From CAWDDA01 sp963813345 (GTDB taxonomy: Bacteria; Acidobacteriota; Blastocatellia; RBC074), in NCBI GenBank assembly GCA_963813345.1, contig CAWEYR010000028.1, forward strand, positions 372,001 through 436,000: 64,000 nt of DNA. The letters are read 5' to 3'. Position numbers and translations under genes: made by a program. Numbering within the stretch: the first letter of the stretch is position 1; every line of letters starts with the position of its first letter. The notes beneath the pieces were generated by a model. That model was not told where the DNA came from. It saw nothing but the letters and a program-made list of their open reading frames with translations, and did no database searches. Positions 16,162 through 24,565 of this stretch are shown here, in pieces.

Positions 16162-16962
16162 CTATCTCCCTTGAAACTTCGCTTCTCTCTTTTCGAGAAA
16201 CGCGTTGACACCTTCCTTATGATCTTCAGTCATTCCGCAACGCAGATGGGTCTCAGCTTCGCGATCGAGCAGTGTGCGAAAGTCAGTGGTCGCCGCCAGA
16301 TTTACGTTGTGCTTCATGTAGCGGTAACTTGTCAGTGGTCCGTGTGCAATTCGAGATGCCAGCTCGTCGACTCGTGATTGGAGCTTCTCTGGCGTTGTAA
16401 CGTGATTTACCAATCCTATGCGCTGCGCTTCGCGGGCACTTATGATCTCGCTCAGAAAGAAGAGTTCCTTCGCTTTTGGTGCACCAGCGTATTGTGCCAG
16501 CAGCCACGTTGTCCCGAAGTCTCCGCCAAAACCGACGCGAGCATAAGCAGTTCCGAACTTCGCACGCGACGACGCGATTCTGAGGTCACAGGACAGGCAA
16601 ACGCCGAGTCCTGCCCCCATCGCGTGACCGTTGACTGCGGCAATGGTCACCTTGGGCATGCTGTACAGCAGCCACGAAAGCTCTTGCGCTTCTCTCAGTC
16701 CGTCAATCTGTTGCTCGAGCGTATCCGGCACGCTGCCTGCCTTGGCCTTTGCCATCGCGCTCACATCTCCGCCAGCACAGAATGCCCTGCCGGCCCCTGT
16801 CACGACGATGGCACCCACATCCGGGTCCCGGCTCCATTCCTTGAGACAGGTTTTTGATCGCGAAATCAGCTCAGGGCTGAGCGCGTTGAGTTTGTCAGGC
16901 CGGTTGAAAGTGAGCGTCGCGACTCTGTTCTCGACGCGCGTCAGAATGACTTCGTCTGCCAT
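16162..16962 (-). CDS. Enoyl-CoA hydratase/isomerase family protein
   Basis: 266-residue crotonase-fold protein, the first of two tandem paralogues. Visible motifs are LNRPDKLNAL, the oxyanion-hole AFCAGGD, VNGHAMGAGLGVCLSCDLRI, and YARVGFGGDFGTTW, where the second acidic catalytic position is Asp. The first catalytic Glu is missing here too, as in many isomerase or degradation-type members. The ATG at 16962 lies 12 bp after the stop of the MgtC-DJ-1 gene, so three genes form one minus-strand operon. It probably takes part in fatty-acid or amino-acid degradation. Confidence 0.88.
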   Translation of the reverse strand: MADEVILTRVENRVATLTFNRPDKLNALSPELISRSKTCLKEWSRDPDVGAIVVTGAGRAFCAGGDVSAMAKAKAGSVPDTLEQQIDGLREAQELSWLLYSMPKVTIAAVNGHAMGAGLGVCLSCDLRIASSRAKFGTAYARVGFGGDFGTTWLLAQYAGAPKAKELFFLSEIISAREAQRIGLVNHVTTPEKLQSRVDELASRIAHGPLTSYRYMKHNVNLAATTDFRTLLDREAETHLRCGMTEDHKEGVNAFLEKREAKFQGR

Positions 16963-16973
16963 AGTGATGCTCG

Positions 16974-18113
16974 CTATTCTCCTCTCAAAGAGATGGGCTT
17001 AACGTAATTTGGTGCTTGAGAGTGATCTCGAAAGTTTCCATAGACTACGGACGAAGGATAGTACTCGGCATAAAACTGCACTTTCCCTGCCGTTTCCTCT
17101 CCGGCAACGCTCGCGATGAACGCGAGCGTCAGATCAATGCCTGCCGAAACACCGGCGGAGGTCCACACCTTTCCATCGTTCACATATCGTTCTTCGACGA
17201 CTTCGACCGTGCCAAGCGCGCGCATGCGTTCGAGCGAACCCCAGTGCGTCGTTGCTTTCTTTCCATGCAGAAGTCCCGCACGCTCGAGCAGGAACGATCC
17301 GGTGCACACTGAGAGTACGGCCTTACAATTCGTTGCCTGATCAGAAATGAATTTGATGATCGCAGGATTGTCTACTTCTTTTCGCGTCCCCTGACCTCCC
17401 GGGACAAGGAGAAAATCCAGCTGAGGACATTCGGAGATGATGCGGTGCGGATTTACTGACAGTCCCTTCGCGCAGATCACAGGCGCGGACTGCTCTGCAA
17501 TGATCCAGCAATCGGCCGGACCTTCTGCGTATTTGCTCCACATCGTGACCATTTCCCATGGACCGGCAAAGTCCAGTTCCTCGCAATCAGGAAAGATCAG
17601 TACTCCGAATTTCATTTTTCCGCTGTCCTCTGTCTCAATTAGAGTTGTTTGTTTTTTAAGTAACCGGGCCTCGAAGCTTTGATGAATCGTGAGAATTACC
17701 CAGGTCAGCGCGACACTCAGCAGAGCCACTCCCAGCGCTCCAAGTCCAACAGCAACGCCAAGCGCCGCCGTCATCCAGATGCCACTCGCTGTTGTCAGGC
17801 CTTCGATATCGCGTTGATCGTGCAGCTTCAGAATCGCACCGCCGCCAATGAAGCCGATTCCTGTGGCGAGCCCCTGGATAATCCGCGACAGATCTGCCGA
17901 CGTCATTCCCATTTCTGCCGGTGCCAGCACAAAAAGAGCCGCGCCGAGCGACACAAGCATATGAGTTCGCAGACCAGCCGGCTTGCCGATGCGCTCACGC
18001 TGGATTCCGACGATCGCGCCCACCAGAGTAGCGACCAGCAGACGTACGATCACACGAACCATCTGCCGCGATTCCGGCATGAAGGATGCAAGTTCTTCGA
18101 AAAGGACATCCAT
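16974..18113 (-). CDS. MgtC/SapB-like membrane domain fused to DJ-1/PfpI domain
   Basis: A 379-residue fusion. Residues 1-150 are an MgtC/SapB membrane domain with about four or five helices, IGKPAGLRTHMLVSLGAAL and GLATGIGFIGGGAI, as in the family used in low-Mg or acid survival. From Met167 (MKFGVLIFPD) a complete DJ-1/PfpI glutamine-amidotransferase-like domain follows, with the nucleophile elbow AVLSVCTGSF (Cys270) and HWGSLERM. It resembles isonitrile-hydratase-type members. The fusion hangs on a run of six A (minus strand) at about 17650-17656: with five A the frame would stop at KNKQL and the DJ-1 part would begin at its own ATG. A true fusion and two overlapping genes are both possible. 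Confidence 0.8.
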   Translation of the reverse strand: MDVLFEELASFMPESRQMVRVIVRLLVATLVGAIVGIQRERIGKPAGLRTHMLVSLGAALFVLAPAEMGMTSADLSRIIQGLATGIGFIGGGAILKLHDQRDIEGLTTASGIWMTAALGVAVGLGALGVALLSVALTWVILTIHQSFEARLLKKQTTLIETEDSGKMKFGVLIFPDCEELDFAGPWEMVTMWSKYAEGPADCWIIAEQSAPVICAKGLSVNPHRIISECPQLDFLLVPGGQGTRKEVDNPAIIKFISDQATNCKAVLSVCTGSFLLERAGLLHGKKATTHWGSLERMRALGTVEVVEERYVNDGKVWTSAGVSAGIDLTLAFIASVAGEETAGKVQFYAEYYPSSVVYGNFRDHSQAPNYVKPISLRGE

Positions 18114-19416
18114 AGGTATGTTGTACCGCCTTCAGGCGGAATCGTTGGAATCGAATACTCCATCCGAAGGCGGAGCAACGTGCGCCGGCCTCGCGCGCGC
18201 GAACATGCGGCATGCAATATAGAAGCACAGTACCTATGAGCGCTGCGATGGCTACATCGCGCACTTCGCTCCATCCGCTGTGAACCAATAGCCATGTGCA
18301 GAATGCGAGCGAGATTGTCGCCAAAACGGGTCCCGCAGGAACGCGGTATCTGGCCGGCATCACGGCATCCCTTCGCCGCAGTATCGGAAGCGCGGCGCAT
18401 GTAGCCGCCGAAGTCAGCAGCTTTGAGATTGCTGCAATCGTGATCGCGTAAACAAAGGTTCCGGAAAGCGCCAGCGCCAGGCCGATACCTGCTGTTACAA
18501 AAATGGAAAGATGTGGCGTGCGAAATCTCGCGTGAGTTGCCGCGAGGAACCGCGGCAGATGATCCTGTTCGGCCATCGCAAATGGCAGCCGTGACCCGCC
18601 AAGGAGAATCGCACTCAACGTTCCGATAGTAGAAATCACCGCACCAATCGTAATCAGCGAAGCTCCGCGGACGCCCATGAACAGACTGCTTGCATCGGCG
18701 AGCGGTTTTTCCGAACCGGCGAGCCCCGGGAGAGTACCAATGCACACTACCTGAATCATGACGTAGATCACGACAACCGCGGCAAGGGCGGTGACCATCG
18801 CGAATGGCATATTCCTTCTCGGATCTCGCGCTTCACCGGCAGCTATCAAGGCAAGCTCAAATCCTGTGAACGACACGAACAACTGCGAGACAGCGAGTGA
18901 GAAGGGCGCGAGCGCGGGCGGAGAATCAAAAGAATAGTTCTGCGGGTTGATGAAGAACATTCCCACGGCAATGAAGATCAGCAGAGGTATCAGCTTCCCC
19001 ACCGAAAGTATGTCGCTGACTGTCGCTGCTCTTCTCACTCCGATTACGTTTATCGTTGTGAGAACCGTCACCACAGCGGTCATGACGACTGCCCGCCAGA
19101 ATCCTGACCCAACGGGCGGCCAAAAATAGCTTAGATAGCTGACAAGGACGTTGCAGATGAAAGCGAAGCTGCTCAGACGAGCGAGCCACGCGAGCCAGCC
19201 AACCTGAAACCCGATCGCGGGCCCAAACGCCTCACGCGCGTAAAGGTACGGCCCGCCTGTTTCCGTAAAACGGCTCGCAACCTCAACATAGCAGAGGGCG
19301 ATGATCGCTACGATGGCTGCACAAGCCACGAAGGCGAGCAAGCTGTAGGTACCCGTCAGGCCATAAACTCTCGAAGGAAGGCCGAATATCCCGGCGCCAA
19401 TGATGCAGTTGATCAT
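17995..19416 (-). CDS. APC-family amino acid permease
   Basis: Amino-acid/polyamine/organocation transporter with about twelve membrane helices. The first helix carries IIGAGIFGLPSRVYG, the consensus substrate-binding turn of the family, and SFTGFELALIAAGEARDPRR is the conserved helix 6-loop. The native N-terminus is probably about 20 residues longer: upstream, GVRRWDAVAL is in frame but its ATG (about 19480) is out by one base, so a small indel is suspected. At the other end the last ~65 residues (after YCMPHVRAREAG) are encoded by an intergenic repeat and the start of the mgtC-like gene, and look like read-through. The gene therefore overlaps its neighbour by 119 bp. Confidence 0.85.
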   Translation of the reverse strand: MINCIIGAGIFGLPSRVYGLTGTYSLLAFVACAAIVAIIALCYVEVASRFTETGGPYLYAREAFGPAIGFQVGWLAWLARLSSFAFICNVLVSYLSYFWPPVGSGFWRAVVMTAVVTVLTTINVIGVRRAATVSDILSVGKLIPLLIFIAVGMFFINPQNYSFDSPPALAPFSLAVSQLFVSFTGFELALIAAGEARDPRRNMPFAMVTALAAVVVIYVMIQVVCIGTLPGLAGSEKPLADASSLFMGVRGASLITIGAVISTIGTLSAILLGGSRLPFAMAEQDHLPRFLAATHARFRTPHLSIFVTAGIGLALALSGTFVYAITIAAISKLLTSAATCAALPILRRRDAVMPARYRVPAGPVLATISLAFCTWLLVHSGWSEVRDVAIAALIGTVLLYCMPHVRAREAGARCSAFGWSIRFQRFRLKAVQHTYGCPFRRTCILHAGIAADGSCDRTSAGRYSGGRDRRNPA

Positions 19417-19599
19417 CAGCGCGACGGCGTCCCAGCGGCGAACACCTCTTATGAGGCCGGATTTTGCGACAGTGTTCCATTATGTAAGGCGCGTTCGGGA
19501 AGCGTGGCTGAGTTTAGCGAGCCGCAGACGAAGTGACAATGCTCGATGCCTGCTTATGAAGTTTCTGTGTCTTGAGCTGTGTGTTCAGTAATAACTACA

Positions 19600-19628
19600 T
19601 TGACCAGACTCGCCCTTTGACGTAGGGT
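19600..19628 (+). promoter_or_regulatory. Candidate sigma-70-type promoter
   Basis: TTGACC at 19600-19605, 17-base spacer, TAGGGT at 19623-19628, followed by AGGAGG at 19682-19687 and an ATG at 19697. It reads into the secreted-protein gene downstream. Confidence 0.4.
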
Positions 19629-19696
19629 ATCAGCGTCTAGAGTGCCGGGTAGTCTGCCTGGTTTCGATACACATACATCAGAGGAGGAATTGAGTA

Positions 19697-20697
19697 ATGA
19701 TGCCCTCACGTCTGCTCAACTATGCTGGAATGGTTCTCGTTGGGCTCCTGTTTATCGCCCCTGCTGCTATCGCCGCTGATCCTGGAGACGTCTTCCCGGC
19801 AGCTCAGAGGCAAGCGATCAGAAAGCCGGCTCGCTTCTCGTCTTCAACATTTACACTTCGAGCACCGCAAATCCAAATGTGCAGAATACATCGCTTTCGA
19901 TTACCAACACGAATAGTTCAAACAGCGCAGCCGTCCACCTGTTTTTCATTGATGGCAATAGCTGTTCGATCGCTGACCGGTTTCTGTGTCTGACGCCGCA
20001 ACAGACGACGACGCTCTTTGCTGGTGACCAGGACCCCGGAATTACTGGTTATCTTGTTGCTATTGCAGTGGATTTGGTTCGTGGAGTACCGACGCGGTTC
20101 AACTATCTGATCGGTTCAGAATTCGTCAAGTTTGCCACGGGCCATTTTGCTGGTCTTGGTGCAGAGGCGTACTCAAAGCTCACCGACACCAACTTTATCA
20201 GTGTCGACCAAACCCAGGCAGGCCTCTTCTTTGACGATCTTGCTCTGCCCGGAAGCTACAATCGTTTAGCGCGCGTGCTGGCGATATCCAGTATAGCGTC
20301 GCGGCGCGATGGCAATGACACCCTTCTGATCATTAACAGCATGAGTGGAGACTTTCGGACAGCGGCATTTAACATTGGCAATGTTTTTGGCTTGTTGTAC
20401 AACGAAGCCGAAGAATCCTTCAGCTTTACGTTTCCTGCAGGCTGCCAATTGCGCGCCACCTTGAGCAATGTATTTCCTCGCACGACCCCACGCTTTGAAG
20501 TCATCATCCCGGCCGGGCAGATCGGATGGCTGAAGCTGTGGGCGGTGGGCAATGTGGGCCTTACGGGTTCAGTCATAAACTTCAACCCGAACGCAGCTGC
20601 ATCGCAGGACGCGTTTAGTGGAGGCCGTAATCTTCACAAGCTCACCTTGTTGCCTGTCGGCTTCTTCCCGATGCCCATCTTTCCTCCTAATTGCTGA
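19697..20697 (+). CDS. Secreted protein of unknown function, frame interrupted
   Basis: The reading frame from 19697 gives a signal peptide (LVGLLFIAPAAIAADPGDVF), and at about 19797-19805 the frame changes by one base. In the second frame the protein continues SSEASDQKAGSLLVFNIYTS, then NTSLSITNTNSSNSAAVHLF, and runs to 20697. The first strand-rich part resembles secreted acidobacterial proteins in which a QKAGSLL/ITNTN unit precedes a domain with paired Cys (DGNSCS and RFLCLTPQQ). The rest (FATGHFAGLGAEAYSKL onward) is beta-rich and ends in a Pro-rich tail. A strong ribosome site and promoter precede it. A hairpin downstream is shared with the end of the S9 peptidase region. No enzymatic motif is visible. 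Confidence 0.65.
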
Positions 20698-20739
20698 TTC
20701 GAGCATCGCGACCAGGAACTAGAGATAAATCACAACACC

Positions 20740-20795
20740 GCGGAGCGGTGCGAGATCGTAGCCAAGGGGTTTCGAAGACTCAACCCTTGGCTACG
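20740..20795. repeat. CGTAGCCAAGGGGTT hairpin with CCGCGGAGCGG leader
   Basis: Arms 20757-20771 and 20782-20795 form a 14-bp stem preceded by CCGCGGAGCGGTGCGAGA. A related unit (CCGCGGAGCGGTACGAGA then CGTAGCCAGGGGTT) lies at about 23032-23067, so two copies flank the S9 peptidase gene. It is placed to terminate convergent transcripts. Confidence 0.7.
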
Positions 20796-20819
20796 TTCTA
20801 TTACCCCTCCGGCGTAAGG

Positions 20820-22922
20820 CTACTTTGACGGTGTTACTTCTTTCTTATCCTTACTCTCTGCACCCTCTTTCTTGTCTTTCGACTCTTTCGGCGGCAGCTC
20901 GGGATTGATGAAATCGGGCGCCGGATCGCCGAAGATGTAGTGATTGAACCATGCAAGATTGTGTTGCATCACAGCGCGCATGGCTCTTGGCTTTGTTATC
21001 CCGTGGCCGAAACCTTTGTAGACGACCATCTCCACTCTCACACCGCGATCTTCGAGGCCCTGTCGCAATTCGTACGCATTCGGAATTGGCACTCGCCGAT
21101 CGTTCTCTCCGTGTTGAATCAACGTCGGCGTCTTCGACTGCTTGATGTAAGTCATCGGTGACGTCTTCGAATACACCTCGGGATCGTCTGCAGGGTCATC
21201 TCCAAGATATTGAATCGTGAAAGGCGTGATATCAGTGTTGTAATAGTAAGTCGCCCAGTTCGAGATTCCCGCTCCAACCGAAATCGCGGCAAAACGCGCA
21301 CTTGATGTCGTCAGAAATGCCGAAATGTATCCGCCCTGACTCCAGCCCATGCATCCGACCTTTTGCGGATCGACCCAGCCCTTCGAGATAAGGTAATCCA
21401 CTCCCGAAATGACATCCCAGGCATCTCCTACACCAAGATTGCGCACGTTGAGCTGTCGGAACTTCTCACCATACCCCGCGCTTCCCCGGTAATTCACTTT
21501 CAGGATCAGCGCACCACGTCCTGCCCAGGTATCTGCAGGATAGTAGCGCGTGTCGAGCAGCGAAGGACGATCGATGCCTGTTGGCCCTCCGTGGATGATG
21601 CAAAGCAGTGGGTATTTGCGCGACGGATCAAAACCGGCCGGCTTCATGAGCACGCCTTCAATCGTCGCTCCATCCTGACTCTTCCACGAAATGACTTCGC
21701 GTGAGGCGATGATCAGGTCCTTCAGCTGATCGCTCAAAGTCGTTAGCTTTCGGGGAGAGAATGACTGAACGGGTGAGACATAGACTTCACTCATAGTCGC
21801 TGGAGTAGCCATCGACCACGCCATCTGTTTTCCGTCGCTCGTGAAAGTCGGGAAACCCATCATCAGATTGTCGGGTCCTGAGACGCGAGTAAAACGGCCA
21901 CTCGCGGGATCCATCCGGAAGAGATGAGATGCGGTCTTCTGCAAAGCGAAGAAGTAAATCCCATCAGCGTTCCATTCAACCAGACTCGGCTGTTCGTCAA
22001 ACGCGTCGGTCAGTGAGCGAGGTGTTCCACCTTCAACAGCAACGACTGCAAGTCTCGAGTTCGAATGAAAGAATTTCGGATTTGCCATCGCCGAGGAAAA
22101 GGCTACGGACCGCCCGTCGGGTGAGAATCGCGGGTTGGAGTCCGGGCCCGGCTGTGTCACGAGTTTTTTCACCGAGTTGTCAGCAAGCTCGCAGAGGTAA
22201 ATATCGGACGTTCCGTTATTGATCAGATCAGGATTGACCGTTGCGCTGAAAGCAATCCGTTTGCCGTCGGGTGACCACGAAAAGCCTCCAACATTGAATT
22301 CCCTCCCCTTTGTGCGCTGCGTTCCGGCTCCTGGTTCCTTCATAGCGCTCGCAACGTCCAGCGTCCAAAGATGATTGAAGCTGTAATCCTTGCGTACGAC
22401 TTCGAAATCACCGAGATGCTCTTTGCGGTCTTTCTGCTGTTGCGACACGGCATCGCCCGCCGTATAGGCAATCATTTTGCCGTCCTTCGACCACGCATAG
22501 CCGCCAAGGCCGTTTTCTGTCTTGGTGAGCTGCATTGCCTCGCCGCCCTCCGGCCGGATAAGGAAGAGCTGGTTCTTGTCCCCGACTCGGGTACTTGTAA
22601 ATGCGAGCCACTGACTGTCAGGCGCCCATTGCGCATTACCGGCAGACTTGTCACCGCGCGTCAATTGAAACGCGTTTCCCGTGGCTGTATTCACGAGCCA
22701 TATGTGCGAGACCCAGGCGTCCTGTTTGAAGTCTGTCTCAGTGACGCTATAGGTGACCCATTTCCCGTCTGGCGAAATCTGACCGCCACCGAGCGTTCGT
22801 AGCTTGAGCAGATCGTCGACATTCGGAACCTTGCGTCCGTTATCGCTCGCACTGACACGACCGAAGATCGACGCAAGTATCAACAGGAAAACAAAGAACG
22901 CGAAGATTGAACGCCTGGACAT
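20820..22922 (-). CDS. S9 family serine peptidase (acylaminoacyl/dipeptidyl peptidase type)
   Basis: Secreted prolyl-oligopeptidase-superfamily peptidase, 700 residues from the ATG at 22922. That start is chosen because GGGGGAATGAA precedes it and a signal peptide (IFAFFVFLLILASIFGRVSA) begins there; a longer frame exists but lacks these. An N-terminal seven-bladed propeller follows, with WD40-like TolB repeats (ISPDGKWVTYS, WAPDSQWLAFTS, WSPDGKRIAFSA, FSPDGRSVAFSS). The C-terminal alpha/beta-hydrolase has nucleophile Ser in GWSQGGYISA, Asp in GENDRRVPI and His in GFGHGI. The C-terminus ends in a Lys/Glu-rich tail. It probably trims peptides in the periplasm. The reading frame is intact. Confidence 0.9.
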   Translation of the reverse strand: MSRRSIFAFFVFLLILASIFGRVSASDNGRKVPNVDDLLKLRTLGGGQISPDGKWVTYSVTETDFKQDAWVSHIWLVNTATGNAFQLTRGDKSAGNAQWAPDSQWLAFTSTRVGDKNQLFLIRPEGGEAMQLTKTENGLGGYAWSKDGKMIAYTAGDAVSQQQKDRKEHLGDFEVVRKDYSFNHLWTLDVASAMKEPGAGTQRTKGREFNVGGFSWSPDGKRIAFSATVNPDLINNGTSDIYLCELADNSVKKLVTQPGPDSNPRFSPDGRSVAFSSAMANPKFFHSNSRLAVVAVEGGTPRSLTDAFDEQPSLVEWNADGIYFFALQKTASHLFRMDPASGRFTRVSGPDNLMMGFPTFTSDGKQMAWSMATPATMSEVYVSPVQSFSPRKLTTLSDQLKDLIIASREVISWKSQDGATIEGVLMKPAGFDPSRKYPLLCIIHGGPTGIDRPSLLDTRYYPADTWAGRGALILKVNYRGSAGYGEKFRQLNVRNLGVGDAWDVISGVDYLISKGWVDPQKVGCMGWSQGGYISAFLTTSSARFAAISVGAGISNWATYYYNTDITPFTIQYLGDDPADDPEVYSKTSPMTYIKQSKTPTLIQHGENDRRVPIPNAYELRQGLEDRGVRVEMVVYKGFGHGITKPRAMRAVMQHNLAWFNHYIFGDPAPDFINPELPPKESKDKKEGAESKDKKEVTPSK

Positions 22923-23027
22923 TTCATTCCCCCAATTTAGAGATGTCTTACAGTGAGTAGAGTTATTAGAAAGGTTACGTTGCACGAGCATCGGAAGTTC
23001 GATCTTGCTTGCGCTGCTAAGCAGCAC

Positions 23028-23160
23028 AATACCGCGGAGCGGTACGAGAACGTAGCCAGGGGTTGAGTTTCGAAACTCTGAATCGATTCCATTGCCAGGC
23101 ATCCCGGAGGGATGCGAGAAACGACAGTTTGCAATCCAATCTCGCATCCCTCCGGGATGC
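23028..23160. repeat. Composite repeat upstream of the S9 peptidase
   Basis: Holds the second copy of the CCGCGGAGCGG/CGTAGCC unit and, at 23099-23118 with 23141-23160, a perfect 20-base inverted repeat. Each of its arms is itself a palindrome around CATCCCGGAGGGATG. Apart from these repeats, 22923-23265 holds nothing that looks like a gene. Confidence 0.75.
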
Positions 23161-23265
23161 TCACAATGCAACGAGTTTAAAGATTCAACCGCTGTCTACT
23201 CAAGCATTGGCGTCTCTAAGCATTCCGGCGTCCAAAGAGATTGCCTAGAATCTTCTCCATTGTAA

Positions 23266-23718
23266 TCAGAGGAGTCCCAAATAGATCATCAGAATGTCAT
23301 CATTGCGTTGAAAACCAAAATGCTCATACAGCCGGATTGCGCGTGTTAGAAAAGGCGTTGTCTTTAAGGTCAACGGCCTGAAGCCCTCTGCCAGAGCAGA
23401 ACGCTCCATTTGCTGGAGCAATAGTTTCCCCACTCCGTATCCTCTAGCCGAGGGGGCTACGGCCATGCTTCGAATGTACAGTTGATCATTCATCGGAAGT
23501 CCTGAGACTGTGCCAACTATCACATCATCGCACTCAGCAACCCACACTCCTCCTTCTCCGGTAATACGGCTGCGAATCTTGTCGCTGGTGAGCACCGTTG
23601 CAGCAAAAGCCTCGCGTGTGTACAAAGATTCGTACTCCAGGAATGATTCATAAAGAATCAAGGCAATTGACGAAGCATCATCCGCCGCTGCTTTTCTTAT
23701 CTCGATCTCGTTTTTCAA
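23266..23718 (-). CDS. GNAT family N-acetyltransferase
   Basis: A 150-residue acetyl-CoA-dependent acetyltransferase. Motif A is SMAVAPSARGYGVGKLLLQQ, with the pyrophosphate-binding R92-G-Y-G95-V-G97 loop. Motif B ends ... RLYEHFGFQRN, where the Tyr serves as the general acid in many members. The substrate is unknown. The ATG at 23718 lies five bases after the stop of the DUF1080 gene, so the two are in one transcript, although their functions need not be linked. No signal peptide is present, so it works in the cytoplasm. Confidence 0.88.
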   Translation of the reverse strand: MKNEIEIRKAAADDASSIALILYESFLEYESLYTREAFAATVLTSDKIRSRITGEGGVWVAECDDVIVGTVSGLPMNDQLYIRSMAVAPSARGYGVGKLLLQQMERSALAEGFRPLTLKTTPFLTRAIRLYEHFGFQRNDDILMIYLGLL

Positions 23719-23723
23719 GGATC

Positions 23724-24434
23724 TCAGGGCAGCTCCCGAACGCGGATGTTTTTGAATTCAATCGGAGATCCTTCTGATTCAAGGCAAAGGTAACCAGTCC
23801 TTGGCTCGGCGCCATTGCCGCCTGAGACTTCCTCTCCGTTTACCCACAATCGCACTTCACCATTGATCGCCCGCACATAGTAATGATTCCATTCACCTAC
23901 GCCGCGACTCATGTTCTTGCGAGGAAAGCTGCGTGAACCGTTTGGAGAAAGCGGGGGAAAAGGCTTGAGTGCTGATTTGCCTACGGCAAAGATATCGCCA
24001 TTTGTAGTGAAGAAGTCGCTCTTTTTGCCAGTGCGTTTCTCGTACTGTTCGGCGAAACCATGGTCGAGCATCTGTACCTCGATACCGAATTGCGGCAAGG
24101 CGTCGGGCTTCAACTCTTTCAATGCCTCGTCCGGCACCCACACAAAGACGCCGGAGTTGCCGCCCGAACGCAAATGTCGCCACTCGACGACGAACTCGAC
24201 ATTGGTAAATTGCTGCCGTGTACGCATCACGCCAACCGGCTGACCCGAACAGCTCAGGAGTCCATCCTTCCAGGACCAGGTTTGCGGGGAACAGTTGACG
24301 TTGGTGAAATCACTTTCAGTCAGCTCTCTCCAGCCAGGACCGACTCCGTCGATGAAGGCTCTCGGCGCGTTCTGCGAGTTGTTGAGGAAATACGACGAAC
24401 CGAAAAGCAGGAGCAAGGCAGTCAGTATCTTCAT
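23724..24434 (-). CDS. DUF1080 domain protein (3-keto-glycoside hydrolase-like), secreted
   Basis: A 236-residue protein made of a signal peptide (1-19, LTALLLLFGSSYFLN) and one DUF1080 concanavalin-like beta-sandwich. Recognition rests on WSWKDGLLSCSG, FVVEWRHLRSGGNSGVFVWV, a LPQFGIEVQMLDHG segment, and GEWNHYYVRAINGEVRLWVN near the end. Members act on 3-keto-sugars or bind glycans outside the cell, and they are common in acidobacteria and planctomycetes. The start at 24434 follows AAAGGTGG. A longer frame to 24467 lacks a signal peptide and ribosome site. The gene is divergent from the MscS channel. Confidence 0.87.
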   Translation of the reverse strand: MKILTALLLLFGSSYFLNNSQNAPRAFIDGVGPGWRELTESDFTNVNCSPQTWSWKDGLLSCSGQPVGVMRTRQQFTNVEFVVEWRHLRSGGNSGVFVWVPDEALKELKPDALPQFGIEVQMLDHGFAEQYEKRTGKKSDFFTTNGDIFAVGKSALKPFPPLSPNGSRSFPRKNMSRGVGEWNHYYVRAINGEVRLWVNGEEVSGGNGAEPRTGYLCLESEGSPIEFKNIRVRELP

Positions 24435-24565
24435 AGGCACCACCTTTTGTGTGCAGCTATGATCCAACTACTTTCGCCGAAGCTCAAGCCCCGTGTGAGC
24501 CTCCTCAGATTGACAATGGACTGAGCGAGGCCGCATTCTCTGCTGCCAGAAAGGGCTACTCAAAA

